Source of the DNA: CBDFLD01 sp965249005
Lineage (GTDB): Bacteria > Acidobacteriota > UBA6911
DNA length: 64,000 nt
Assembly (NCBI GenBank): GCA_965249005.1
Contig: CBDFLD010000006.1
Coordinates: 1-64,000 of the forward strand
Reading direction: 5' to 3'
The notes under the pieces were generated by a model, which ran no database searches, was not told the origin of the DNA, and was given only the letters and a program-made list of their open reading frames with translations. How positions within the stretch are numbered: the first letter of the stretch is position 1; every line of letters starts with the position of its first letter. Positions 51,900 to 60,286 of this stretch are shown piece after piece. A program made the translations under genes and the position numbers.

Positions 51900-52214
51900 T
51901 TGAAGGCCCGAGGCCTGTTCCAACGTTTCCGTGCCCGGACCCTGGACGAAATGTTTTATATCCAGGGGTTTCTCTTTCTCTTGATGAAACCCAGAAATGG
52001 TTCTCCCTGGACCAGTGCGGACAAGGTCGCCCTCCGCCGCCACTTCGTACGCATCGCCAAATCGATCCCGATCCTGGCGATCTTCGCGCTGCCGGGTGGA
52101 GCCTTGCTCCTGCCCCTGCTTGCCTGGATCTTGGATCGACGCCGCGCTTCCAGGACGGAGTCAAAGTCCTGGCCCGCCGATTCTGCCGTTGGTTCCGACT
52201 CGCGGCTCCAGTGA
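51900..52214 (+). CDS. LETM1-like small membrane protein
   Basis: 104 residues from a TTG with AGAAGGAG upstream. The segment IPILAIFALPGGALLLPLLA is the LETM1-like hydrophobic stretch, after a basic amphipathic N-terminus. Bacterial short versions are known but uncharacterised. The opposite-strand frame over the same DNA is rejected as a shadow. The 170 bases before it hold a GGGGGACGTCCCCC hairpin. Confidence 0.6.
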   Translation: MKARGLFQRFRARTLDEMFYIQGFLFLLMKPRNGSPWTSADKVALRRHFVRIAKSIPILAIFALPGGALLLPLLAWILDRRRASRTESKSWPADSAVGSDSRLQ

Positions 52215-52359
52215 AGCCCATCATTCGCCCAGAGTCGGTCCGGCCAGTCCATCGCAGTTCACGACGGAATCCGAAAAATGGGAAGTCCGCGAAGAGTTTT
52301 GCGGCTGATTGGGCTACAATGGGGTCCCGCTCCGCCAAGGGGTACAGGGAGACTAACCT

Positions 52360-53304
52360 TTGAAATCAGATAGCCCGACCTTTGAGCCGTCGTTGCCATT
52401 GTCCGGTGATGGCTATGTCCGCACGTTCGAGGCAACGATCGATGACAATTTCAAGACGGAGGTGCGGGTTCGAGGCACCTTGACCGATCATCGCTGCTCC
52501 ATCGAACACGAATGGGTCCTTCGGGTGCCGGAATATGAGGTCCTGGAGGCGTCCGCGCGACACCTCCAAGGCGAACCCGAGGTGCTGGCTCCGGAACTCA
52601 CGGGACGCTACGCGGATATCCGAGGTGTGCGAATCGCTCGTGGGTTTACGCGGACCGTCCGTGATGCTCTCGGAGACTTGAACGGTCGACGAGATCACAT
52701 AACCTTGGCAATCGAGATGGCCAGGGCTGGACAACAGGTCTACAAGCTTCCCAAGGGCTTCGACAATAAGTTCGAGCAACTGGCAAAGTCCATCTCCCGA
52801 GATTCCAGTCGGCGCGCACGAGTGCTCTGGGAACAAGACCGCGCCTACATGCCCGATCTGCCCAATTCCTGCCACACATACAACGATCGGTCGGTCCAGC
52901 TATTCGAGGAAAGGGAGGTCTACTGCCCCGATTATGGAAACCTCATGAATCCCGAGCCGGGACAATTGGGGGTCTTCGAGAGGAAGAAACGGATGAAGAT
53001 CTCAAAGCCCGATGGGAGCCAGGGGTTTCTTTGCGAAAACGAGATGAATGACACCATTCATGAGATGCAAATCGAGTTCAACGTCGGTCCGGACGGGAGC
53101 ATAAAGCAAGCGCACAGCGAAGGGACCCGTTTCCCTTTTCATGGAATCTGTGAGGATGCGCAGCAGCGGACTCCGGGGCTCAATGGACGGCAGATCACCA
53201 AGGACTTTGTGCGCTTGCTGGCCGATCAGGTAGGGGGCGCGACTGGATGCACGCATCTGTTTGACCTCTCCGTCGACTGCCTCCGCTTCTTTGATTGGAA
53301 GTAG
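52360..53304 (+). CDS. DUF2889 family protein
   Basis: 314 residues from a TTG at 52360. Hallmarks are YVRTFEATIDDNFKTEVRVR near residue 19, and the C-terminal GCTHLFDLSVDCLRFFDWK. The function of DUF2889 is unknown; it is often beside feruloyl-CoA/degradation or acyl-CoA genes, but not here. A possible terminator (CCCC-GAAAAAA-GGGG and CTTTCTTT) follows at about 53383. Confidence 0.8.
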   Translation: MKSDSPTFEPSLPLSGDGYVRTFEATIDDNFKTEVRVRGTLTDHRCSIEHEWVLRVPEYEVLEASARHLQGEPEVLAPELTGRYADIRGVRIARGFTRTVRDALGDLNGRRDHITLAIEMARAGQQVYKLPKGFDNKFEQLAKSISRDSSRRARVLWEQDRAYMPDLPNSCHTYNDRSVQLFEEREVYCPDYGNLMNPEPGQLGVFERKKRMKISKPDGSQGFLCENEMNDTIHEMQIEFNVGPDGSIKQAHSEGTRFPFHGICEDAQQRTPGLNGRQITKDFVRLLADQVGGATGCTHLFDLSVDCLRFFDWK

Positions 53305-53379
53305 TCGGTCGACCGGAACCCACGGGCCCCACGATCCGCCCTGTGTTCACGAACGGTCGCTTGTCGCCTCTCTCGAAGC

Positions 53380-53405
53380 TGTCCCCGAAAAAAGGGGCTT
53401 TCTTT
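53380..53405 (+). terminator. Weak terminator after the DUF2889 gene
   Basis: CCCC and GGGG pair around GAAAAAA, with GCTTTCTTT after. The remaining 360 bases up to the PQQ-type propeller gene hold no gene or clear promoter that I can see. Confidence 0.45.
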
Positions 53406-53770
53406 AGTGATGCAGCAGCCTTAGTAAAGATCTCCAGACAACCGCGAATGCGACCCGGAAACCGATTGGTCACAAGAAAAGCGCAGTTTCTTGAAACCCC
53501 GATGATCATCGTCTATCCTTTTGGACGGCCAATCGCGTCGCGTTATTCACGACGTGCCGTAGTCCGTGCGATCAATCGCCGGGGCTACCCATCGGGGCCC
53601 CCGAGGCCCGCGGGTGGACTGGCTTCCATTTTTGATCGCGAGTGACGGGAGGGGTCGGCGGAGTGCGAAGGGGCCGCCGCCTTCCACGTGCACTTATTTT
53701 GCAACCATCGGGGATGTCCGGAGTCTTAATAAAAGAGGGCGCTCCAACATTCACTGATAATGACGAAACC

Positions 53771-55966
53771 ATGGCATATATGAAGCTAATCCTGCTCGTT
53801 CCATTCCTTTTAGCGTTTCCTGCCATATCGCTGGCGGAGATAACCCTGCCAGGGACATGGGCCAATTGGAGAGGCCCCCATCAAAACGGGACCTCCGACG
53901 AAACCGGCTTGCCGGACTCATGGTCGGCACAGGGCGACAATCTCGTTTGGACGGCACCGGTGGGAGGAATCTCATCTCCAATCGTGATGGGGGGCCGCTT
54001 TTACATGGTGCACTCCGTCGGGCAGGGAGCTGCCCAGCAAGAACAACTCCTCTGCCTCGATGCCCATACCGGCGAGACTCTTTGGAAGTACCGTTTCAAC
54101 ATACATCAGAGCGATGCGCCGCCGCACCGCGTCGGCTGGGCAGCCCCGGTGGGAGATCCCGAGACGGAAAGGATCTATGTATTGGGGACTTGCGGGATCC
54201 TCCTCTGTATCGATCGAGACGGAAAGTTACAGTGGGAGCGCAACCTCGGGGAAGAATTCGCCATGATCACGACCCATGGCGGCCGCATCAGCAGTCCGAT
54301 CGTGTACGAGGATCTCGTAATCGCAGACGGAGTGCTCGCTTCATGGGGCAGTCAAGCCCCGGGAGGCCACCGTTACCTCGCATGCGACAAGATGACGGGA
54401 GAGATCGTTTGGTTTTCCAAACGCGGGGGACGGCCCTATGACACCACGTATGCGACTCCCATCATTGTGGATGTTGCGGGCAAGACGTTGCTGGTGGACG
54501 GCGGATCCGACGGTGCCGTTCACGCGTTGGTCGCGCGCACCGGGCGACAGGTGTGGCATTACAACGTGAGTAAACGCGGGATTAACTCTTCGATCGTCGC
54601 CAAGGACAATGCTGTTTACGTCACTCATGGAGAAGAGAATCTGGATACCGCCGTGATGGGCCAGGTGGCGGCCATTGACGCGGGGCTTCGCGGAGATGTC
54701 ACAAAAAGCGCGACCCGATGGCACACGGATGGGTTGACCGCATCGTACTCTTCTCCAGCATTGGCCGGCAACTACCTCTACCTCATTGACAACGGCGCCA
54801 CCTTGCACTCGCTCGATCTTTCCACGGGCAACAAGCTTTGGGACCTCAACCTCGGAACCATCCAGAGGGCATCCCCGGTTTATGCTGATGGCAAAATCTA
54901 TGTCGGCACGCAAAACGGGAAGTTCTATATCCTGAAACCGGGACCGAATGGATGCGAAATCCTGGATGTCGATGAGCTCGGCAAAGCAGGAGAAGAAGCA
55001 ATTCGCGCCTCCGTCGCGGTCGCCAACGGGCGGATTTACCTCGTATCTGCCGAGGCCACTTATTGCATTGGCTCTCCAGAGAAGAGACCTGTCACGGTTT
55101 CGAACCGATGGCCGATGCGGCCCCATTCCAAGGCGGGCATTCACCATATCCAGATCGTTCCCACGGAAGTCCTGGTCGCACCGGGAGAAAATGTTTCGTT
55201 CGCCGCCAAGGCTTTCGACTCGCTCGGGAACCTGATCGGCGAGCCAGAGGTCATCTGGTCACTGGAACGTCTCAATGGACATGTCAATACCAAGGGAGAC
55301 TATTTTTCCGAGCATTCCCCCCAGGCAGGAGAAGTACGGGCCACGTGGGACAACAAGGTCATGGGAGTTGCAAGGGTTCGCGTGATTGCTCCCTTTCCGT
55401 GGTCGGAAGATTTTGAATCCCTGCCGCCCGAGAGTGTGCCTCCCCACTGGGCGGGTGCCGGGGGAAAGTATCAGGTGCGCGAGCTGGATGGCAACAAGGT
55501 GCTGGTCAAGCTTGCCAACCCCCAGGCGCTTTTGCGCCGCGGTAAAACCTATATGGGACCATCCCACCACTCCAACTACACGATGGAAATCGATGCCTAC
55601 GGGATCGAGAAGAGGCGCCGTATGCCGGACGCGGGCATCATCGCCCAACGATACGCCCTGGTGCTAGGCGGCAATACTCAGCGTGTGTCCATTGAAAGCT
55701 GGCAGCCGGAAACGGAGCGGTCGGTCCACGTACCCTTCGAGTGGAAGCCCGAAACCTGGTACCGTATGAAGCTCATGGTCGAAACCAAAGGTGGAAAAGC
55801 CATCGCAAGGGGTAAAGTCTGGGCTCGGGACAGCCGGGAACCCCATGGCTGGATGATCGAAAAGGTGGATCCGAACCCTAACCTGCGGGGGAGTCCCGGC
55901 ATTTATTCTTACGCGTTGAACGAGATCTTTTACGACAACATCAAAGTGAGCCAGAATCCAAAATGA
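53771..55966 (+). CDS. Secreted PQQ-type beta-propeller protein with Ig-like and lectin-like C-terminal domains
   Basis: 731 residues from ATG 53771 (53780 also possible). Signal peptide 1-22 (MKLILLVPFLLAFPAISLA). PQQ-like propeller at about 30-440: repeated AxxGxxxW-type blades such as LDAHTGETLWKYRFN, IDRDGKLQWERNLGEEF and LSTGNKLWDLNLG. Residues 455-545 are Ig-like, and the last 180 a lectin/DUF1080-like jelly roll. Probably an extracytoplasmic scaffold or enzyme; no catalytic residue is identified. Coupled to the next gene by ATGA. Confidence 0.85.
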   Translation: MAYMKLILLVPFLLAFPAISLAEITLPGTWANWRGPHQNGTSDETGLPDSWSAQGDNLVWTAPVGGISSPIVMGGRFYMVHSVGQGAAQQEQLLCLDAHTGETLWKYRFNIHQSDAPPHRVGWAAPVGDPETERIYVLGTCGILLCIDRDGKLQWERNLGEEFAMITTHGGRISSPIVYEDLVIADGVLASWGSQAPGGHRYLACDKMTGEIVWFSKRGGRPYDTTYATPIIVDVAGKTLLVDGGSDGAVHALVARTGRQVWHYNVSKRGINSSIVAKDNAVYVTHGEENLDTAVMGQVAAIDAGLRGDVTKSATRWHTDGLTASYSSPALAGNYLYLIDNGATLHSLDLSTGNKLWDLNLGTIQRASPVYADGKIYVGTQNGKFYILKPGPNGCEILDVDELGKAGEEAIRASVAVANGRIYLVSAEATYCIGSPEKRPVTVSNRWPMRPHSKAGIHHIQIVPTEVLVAPGENVSFAAKAFDSLGNLIGEPEVIWSLERLNGHVNTKGDYFSEHSPQAGEVRATWDNKVMGVARVRVIAPFPWSEDFESLPPESVPPHWAGAGGKYQVRELDGNKVLVKLANPQALLRRGKTYMGPSHHSNYTMEIDAYGIEKRRRMPDAGIIAQRYALVLGGNTQRVSIESWQPETERSVHVPFEWKPETWYRMKLMVETKGGKAIARGKVWARDSREPHGWMIEKVDPNPNLRGSPGIYSYALNEIFYDNIKVSQNPK

Positions 55967-57414
55967 GTTCCATCAGAATATACAAGATTGACCCTGGGCT
56001 CTTCCTGGGCCTCGCGTTTTTCACACTTCTAGCGCTACCGGCGCAAGCACAGGACTGGACCATGTGGGGAGGAACACCCGATCGGAACATGGTCTCGTCA
56101 ATGAAGAACTTACCGACGGAGTGGGACGTCAAGACGAACAAGAACGTCAAATGGCACGTCGACATTGGCTCCCAAAGCTACGGCAACCCCGTGGTCTCCG
56201 GCGGCAAGGTTTTTCTCGGCACCAATAACGAGAATCCACGAAATCCCGAGGTTACGGGCGACAAGGGCATCTTGATGGCCCTTCGGGAGTCGGACGGAGA
56301 GTTCCTCTGGCAGCACGTTTCCCACAAGTTGTCCGCCGGTAGAGTCAACGACTGGCCGTTCCAGGGGGTGTGCTCTTCCCCACTGGTCGAAGGAGACCGT
56401 CTTTATTACGTAAGTAGTCGCTGCGAAGTTCTCTGTCTCGACACGAACGGATTCATGGATGGAGAAAACGATGGTCCTTTCACGGACGAGGACCTTAAGT
56501 CTCCACAAGATGGCGATGTCATCTGGAAGCTCGACATGATGGAAGAACTCGGCGCTTTCCCTCATAACATGGCGAATGCGTCGCCCGTTTCCTACGGAGA
56601 TCTTCTTTTTGTGGAGACCTCCAACGGGCACGATGAGAGCCATGTCAACATTCCGTCACCGCGCTCACCCAGTTTCATCGCGGTCGACAAGAAGACCGGC
56701 AAAGTGGTTTGGGAAGACGGGTCACCCGGCAACGACATTCTGCACGGTCAGTGGGCATCCGCTGGCGTTGGCAAAGTGTCCGATGCGGTACAAGTCTTCT
56801 TTCCAGGAGGAGACGGATGGCTTTACTCCTTCGAGCCTGGATCCGGCAAACAGCTCTGGAAGTTCGATCTGAACCCAAAAGACTCAGTATGGCCGAAAAC
56901 GAGGAACAACATCATCAGCTCCCCGGTCCTGCATGATCAACTCGTTTACATTGCGAACGGGCAGGACCCCGAACACGGGGAGGGAACCGGCCACATGTAC
57001 GCGATTGACCCCTCCAAGAAAGGCGATATCACGGCCAGTGGCGAGGTATGGCATTACGATCAGATCCGGAGGAGCATTTCGACGGCGGCCGTTGCCGACG
57101 GCTTGGTTTACATGCCGGACTTCAGCGGTTTCCTGCATTGCCTCGATGCAAAGACGGGCGAAGTCTACTGGGTTCATGACCTCCTGGCGGCCGTCTGGGG
57201 ATCTGCCCTGGTAGTCGACGGGAAGGTCTACCTCGGGGACGAGGACGGGGACGTGGTCATCCTCAAAGCAGGAAAGGAGGAAAAAGTGCTCGCGGAGATG
57301 TACATGGGCAGCTCCGTATACAGTACGCCGGTACCGGCCAACGGAGTCCTGTACATCATGAACCGCAGTGAAATCTACGCGTTGGCCACCACAGCTCCAA
57401 GGACTGGACATTGA
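55963..57414 (+). CDS. Secreted PQQ-type beta-propeller protein
   Basis: 483 residues. Signal peptide to about residue 29 (LALPAQAQDWTMWGG). Blades include MALRESDGEFLWQHVSH, VDKKTGKVVWEDGSPGND, FEPGSGKQLWKFDL and LDAKTGEVYWVHDLLAA. It starts inside the stop of the first propeller gene (ATGA) and its own TGA overlaps the TTG of the adenylating-enzyme gene. Confidence 0.87.
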   Translation: MSSIRIYKIDPGLFLGLAFFTLLALPAQAQDWTMWGGTPDRNMVSSMKNLPTEWDVKTNKNVKWHVDIGSQSYGNPVVSGGKVFLGTNNENPRNPEVTGDKGILMALRESDGEFLWQHVSHKLSAGRVNDWPFQGVCSSPLVEGDRLYYVSSRCEVLCLDTNGFMDGENDGPFTDEDLKSPQDGDVIWKLDMMEELGAFPHNMANASPVSYGDLLFVETSNGHDESHVNIPSPRSPSFIAVDKKTGKVVWEDGSPGNDILHGQWASAGVGKVSDAVQVFFPGGDGWLYSFEPGSGKQLWKFDLNPKDSVWPKTRNNIISSPVLHDQLVYIANGQDPEHGEGTGHMYAIDPSKKGDITASGEVWHYDQIRRSISTAAVADGLVYMPDFSGFLHCLDAKTGEVYWVHDLLAAVWGSALVVDGKVYLGDEDGDVVILKAGKEEKVLAEMYMGSSVYSTPVPANGVLYIMNRSEIYALATTAPRTGH

Positions 57415-58517
57415 GCACATCCCAGCCCGCCACCCCCGACCAAAAGGTTCAAGCGGCAAGACAGGCGCTGGATGCACAAGTTCGGGAAACCGTAGCTTGG
57501 CACTTCGGTCCGGACATGGGTTGTCCGTTCTGGCTGGAGCGGGCGGGGAAACTAGGTTGGGATCCACGTGAAAAAATCCGCAGCTTCGAAGATCTGGGCA
57601 AGCTGGGAGGCTTCCAGGACGAATGGTTGCGAGGCGGCCCGCTCCAACGCTGGGTTCCCAAGGGATTGGCGGGAGAGCCCCTCTTTGTGTTCGAAACCGG
57701 CGGAACAACCGGTATACCCAAGAGCCGCATCGCAATCGCAGACTTCCGCACCGACTACGAGCTCTTCAGCGAGACACTTCCGGACGAACATTTTCCAAGA
57801 GGGTCCAACTGGTTGATGCTAGGCCCTTCCGGACCGCGTCGGTTGCGACTCTCGGTCGAGCATCTTGCCCAGTACCGGGGCGGCGTCTGCTTTTGCATCG
57901 ACTTGGACCCGCGATGGGTGGTCAAGCTGATCAAGAAGGGATGGACCGAGCACCTGCAGGCCTACAAGGATCATTGCATAGATCAGGCCGTGACCGTCTT
58001 GCAGGCCGGGCATGATGTCCGCTGTCTCTTCACCACTCCCAAGCTGCTGGAGGCGCTGGCGTTTCGACTTGAAGATATGGGCACAACCATTCGTCAGATC
58101 GGGATTAGCGGAATCTTCTCCGGCGGAACCGAGTTTACTCCTCAGTGGAATCGCTTCGCGCACGAGGAGCTGCTCGACGGCGCCTACATGACGCCGACTT
58201 ACGGGAACACCCTCATGGGGCTGGCGGCGAGCGCACCGAGTGGACCTGAAAACGATTACAAAATAGCGTACTATGCGCCTCAGCCGCGCGCCGTGATCGA
58301 GGTTGTGGACTTCGACGACCATTCGAAGATCGTCGACTACGGCTGTACCGGCAGGGTCCGCCTGACCACCTTGACCAAGGAGTTTTTCATCCCGGGCTTT
58401 CTGGAAAGAGACGAGGGAGAACGGGAAATGCCGACCGAAAGTTACCCGTGGGACGGAATCAGCGGGGTTCGCCCGTTTCATGAGCTTGCCCAAACAACCA
58501 CGGTGGGTGTCTACTGA
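57411..58517 (+). CDS. Adenylate-forming enzyme (EhpF/LuxE-like)
   Basis: 368 residues from a TTG overlapping the previous TGA. The phosphate-loop motif ETGGTTGIPKSRIAI near residue 95 is that of adenylating enzymes; MTPTYGNTLMGLA and GCTGRVRLTTLTKEFFIPGF match later core motifs. Length is close to EhpF and LuxE acyl-activating proteins (about 370), shorter than acyl-CoA ligases because the C-terminal subdomain is reduced. It may activate a carboxylic acid for the reductase encoded next. Confidence 0.75.
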   Translation: MSTSQPATPDQKVQAARQALDAQVRETVAWHFGPDMGCPFWLERAGKLGWDPREKIRSFEDLGKLGGFQDEWLRGGPLQRWVPKGLAGEPLFVFETGGTTGIPKSRIAIADFRTDYELFSETLPDEHFPRGSNWLMLGPSGPRRLRLSVEHLAQYRGGVCFCIDLDPRWVVKLIKKGWTEHLQAYKDHCIDQAVTVLQAGHDVRCLFTTPKLLEALAFRLEDMGTTIRQIGISGIFSGGTEFTPQWNRFAHEELLDGAYMTPTYGNTLMGLAASAPSGPENDYKIAYYAPQPRAVIEVVDFDDHSKIVDYGCTGRVRLTTLTKEFFIPGFLERDEGEREMPTESYPWDGISGVRPFHELAQTTTVGVY

Positions 58518-58518
58518 C

Positions 58519-58543
58519 TGCGGAACAGAGTCTGTGTTCCGCA
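58519..58543. other. Intergenic hairpin
   Basis: TGCGGAACA and TGTTCCGCA pair perfectly around a seven-base loop two bases after the adenylating-enzyme stop. No T-run follows, so it may slow decay or attenuate rather than terminate. Confidence 0.5.
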
Positions 58544-58635
58544 AATCGCTCATGCTGGCCGCCTTGGTTTGATAAGGGAGACGGCCACAAACACCAATAT
58601 ATTCACGAACAGGACTACTAAGGAAGGATATCGCT

Positions 58636-60054
58636 TTGCTAAAGATCCCAGTACTCCGGTGGGGCGAGCCCTACACCTGCATGGATGCCTATGAAGTCGC
58701 GCACTTCGACACCGGCGAGCCGATTGCATCCGTCAGCCGCGCCAACGGCGGCCTGGTGCAACGAGACATGCGAAAGGCCGGTCGCGCCCAGGAAGTGCTG
58801 CGCGAAATCTCCATTCCAGAGATCATCCGCATCGTTGCCAAAGCAGCAGATCTGTACATGGACTCCGAGCTCCCCATGGGGGACGGAAGCCAATCTCCGG
58901 ATGAGTTCGTTCGTCAGCAGTCCGCGACAACCGGACTTCCCGAGCACATGTGCCGCGCCAACATGAAGAAGAATCACTTCGTCCTGTCAAACATGGAGGA
59001 CATTCTCACCTCGCTCACCCGCGGACTGGACTTGGACGTTTTGACCCGCGGTTATGGAGAAGAGCGAGGGGTTCCGATCAGCTATCAATCCCAGAGCCCC
59101 GTTCTCGGCCTTGTGCTTCCCTCCAACTCACCGGGTGTTCATACGCTCTGGCTCCCCATTGTTCCCATGCAGGTGGGCCTAGTGCTGAAGCCGGGACCGC
59201 AAGAACCATGGACCCCCTACCGGATGGCCGAGGCGTTCTTTCAGGCTGGCATTCCGCGGGAGGCAATCGCGATCTATCCGGGAGAAGGCGACATCGGCGC
59301 GGCCGTGCTGGAGAGTTGTCAGCGCAGTCTTATCTTCGGCGGCACTCCCACGGTGGACCGATACAAGGGGAGTCCCAGGGTGCAGGTCCATGGACCCGGT
59401 TTCTCCAAAATCTTGCTGGGCGAGGACAAAGCAGACGACTGGGAAGAGCACCTTGAAATCATGGTTCAGAGCGTCTTCGCCAATAGCGGGCGCAGCTGCA
59501 TCAATTGTTCTGGCATCTGGACCCCGAGGCACGGCCCGGAAATTGCCGCTGCGTTGGCGCAACGTCTGGCATCGGTGAAAGCACTGCCTCCCGATTCCCC
59601 CGACGCCGGACTCGCGGCGTTCACGGTCCCGGGCGTGGCGGATGCGATCTCCGCCGCCATCGACGCAGATCTAGAGGCTCCGGGGGTCACCGATGCGACG
59701 GCGGCGCATCGCGATGGAGACCGTCTCGTCAAGCGGGAAAGATCGGATTACTTGCTACCGACGGTGATTCACTGCGACTCCCCGGACGCGGCGGTTGCCC
59801 GAAAAGAATACATGTTTCCGTTCGTCACCGTCGTAGATTGTCCACAATCGGAGATGCTCCGGACCATTGGTCCCACGCTCGTCGGCACCGCGATCACAGA
59901 GGACGAAGCCTGGCGGCACAAGCTCGTCAATGCCACTCACATCGACCGGCTGAACCTTGGCCCCATCCCCACCATCCAGCTCAATTGGCTCCAACCGCAC
60001 GAGGGAAATATCGTCGACTTCCTGTTTCGCGCCAGGGCGTTCCAATTGGCATAG
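58636..60054 (+). CDS. Aldehyde-dehydrogenase-fold reductase (EhpG/LuxC-like)
   Basis: 472 residues from a TTG with AAGGAAGGATAT upstream. ALDH fold features: QSPVLGLVLPSNSPGVHTLW, the coenzyme region GLVLKPGPQEPWTPYRMAEA and the catalytic cysteine in NSGRSCINCSGIW. Acyl-reductases such as LuxC and EhpG share this order. The preceding gene would supply an activated acyl group. Substrate unknown. A 9-bp TGCGGAACA/TGTTCCGCA hairpin separates the two genes. Confidence 0.75.
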   Translation: MLKIPVLRWGEPYTCMDAYEVAHFDTGEPIASVSRANGGLVQRDMRKAGRAQEVLREISIPEIIRIVAKAADLYMDSELPMGDGSQSPDEFVRQQSATTGLPEHMCRANMKKNHFVLSNMEDILTSLTRGLDLDVLTRGYGEERGVPISYQSQSPVLGLVLPSNSPGVHTLWLPIVPMQVGLVLKPGPQEPWTPYRMAEAFFQAGIPREAIAIYPGEGDIGAAVLESCQRSLIFGGTPTVDRYKGSPRVQVHGPGFSKILLGEDKADDWEEHLEIMVQSVFANSGRSCINCSGIWTPRHGPEIAAALAQRLASVKALPPDSPDAGLAAFTVPGVADAISAAIDADLEAPGVTDATAAHRDGDRLVKRERSDYLLPTVIHCDSPDAAVARKEYMFPFVTVVDCPQSEMLRTIGPTLVGTAITEDEAWRHKLVNATHIDRLNLGPIPTIQLNWLQPHEGNIVDFLFRARAFQLA

Positions 60055-60286
60055 CTTCGCTATGCGCTGACCGCTTACCGCTCTCCGCTGAGCGCCTTCC
60101 GACGTTAGCAGTCAGGCAGGTGTTGCTGACTCAACACGATGGAGCGGGTGCGATGACGAAAAGGCAAATCGGTTGGCGGAAAGCGCTAGACGGAAAGCGG
60201 TCCGCTCAAACCTAAAACAAACCGACCCCTCGAAACGTATAACGTATAATGGGAGTGGACCCAACCAGCGATGGCGGACCCGTACC

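Noticed and set aside
51871..52338. Minus-strand frame of 155 codons
   Set aside because: The plus-strand product has a LETM1-like hydrophobic segment and a ribosome site; the minus product is Arg/Gly-rich and featureless.
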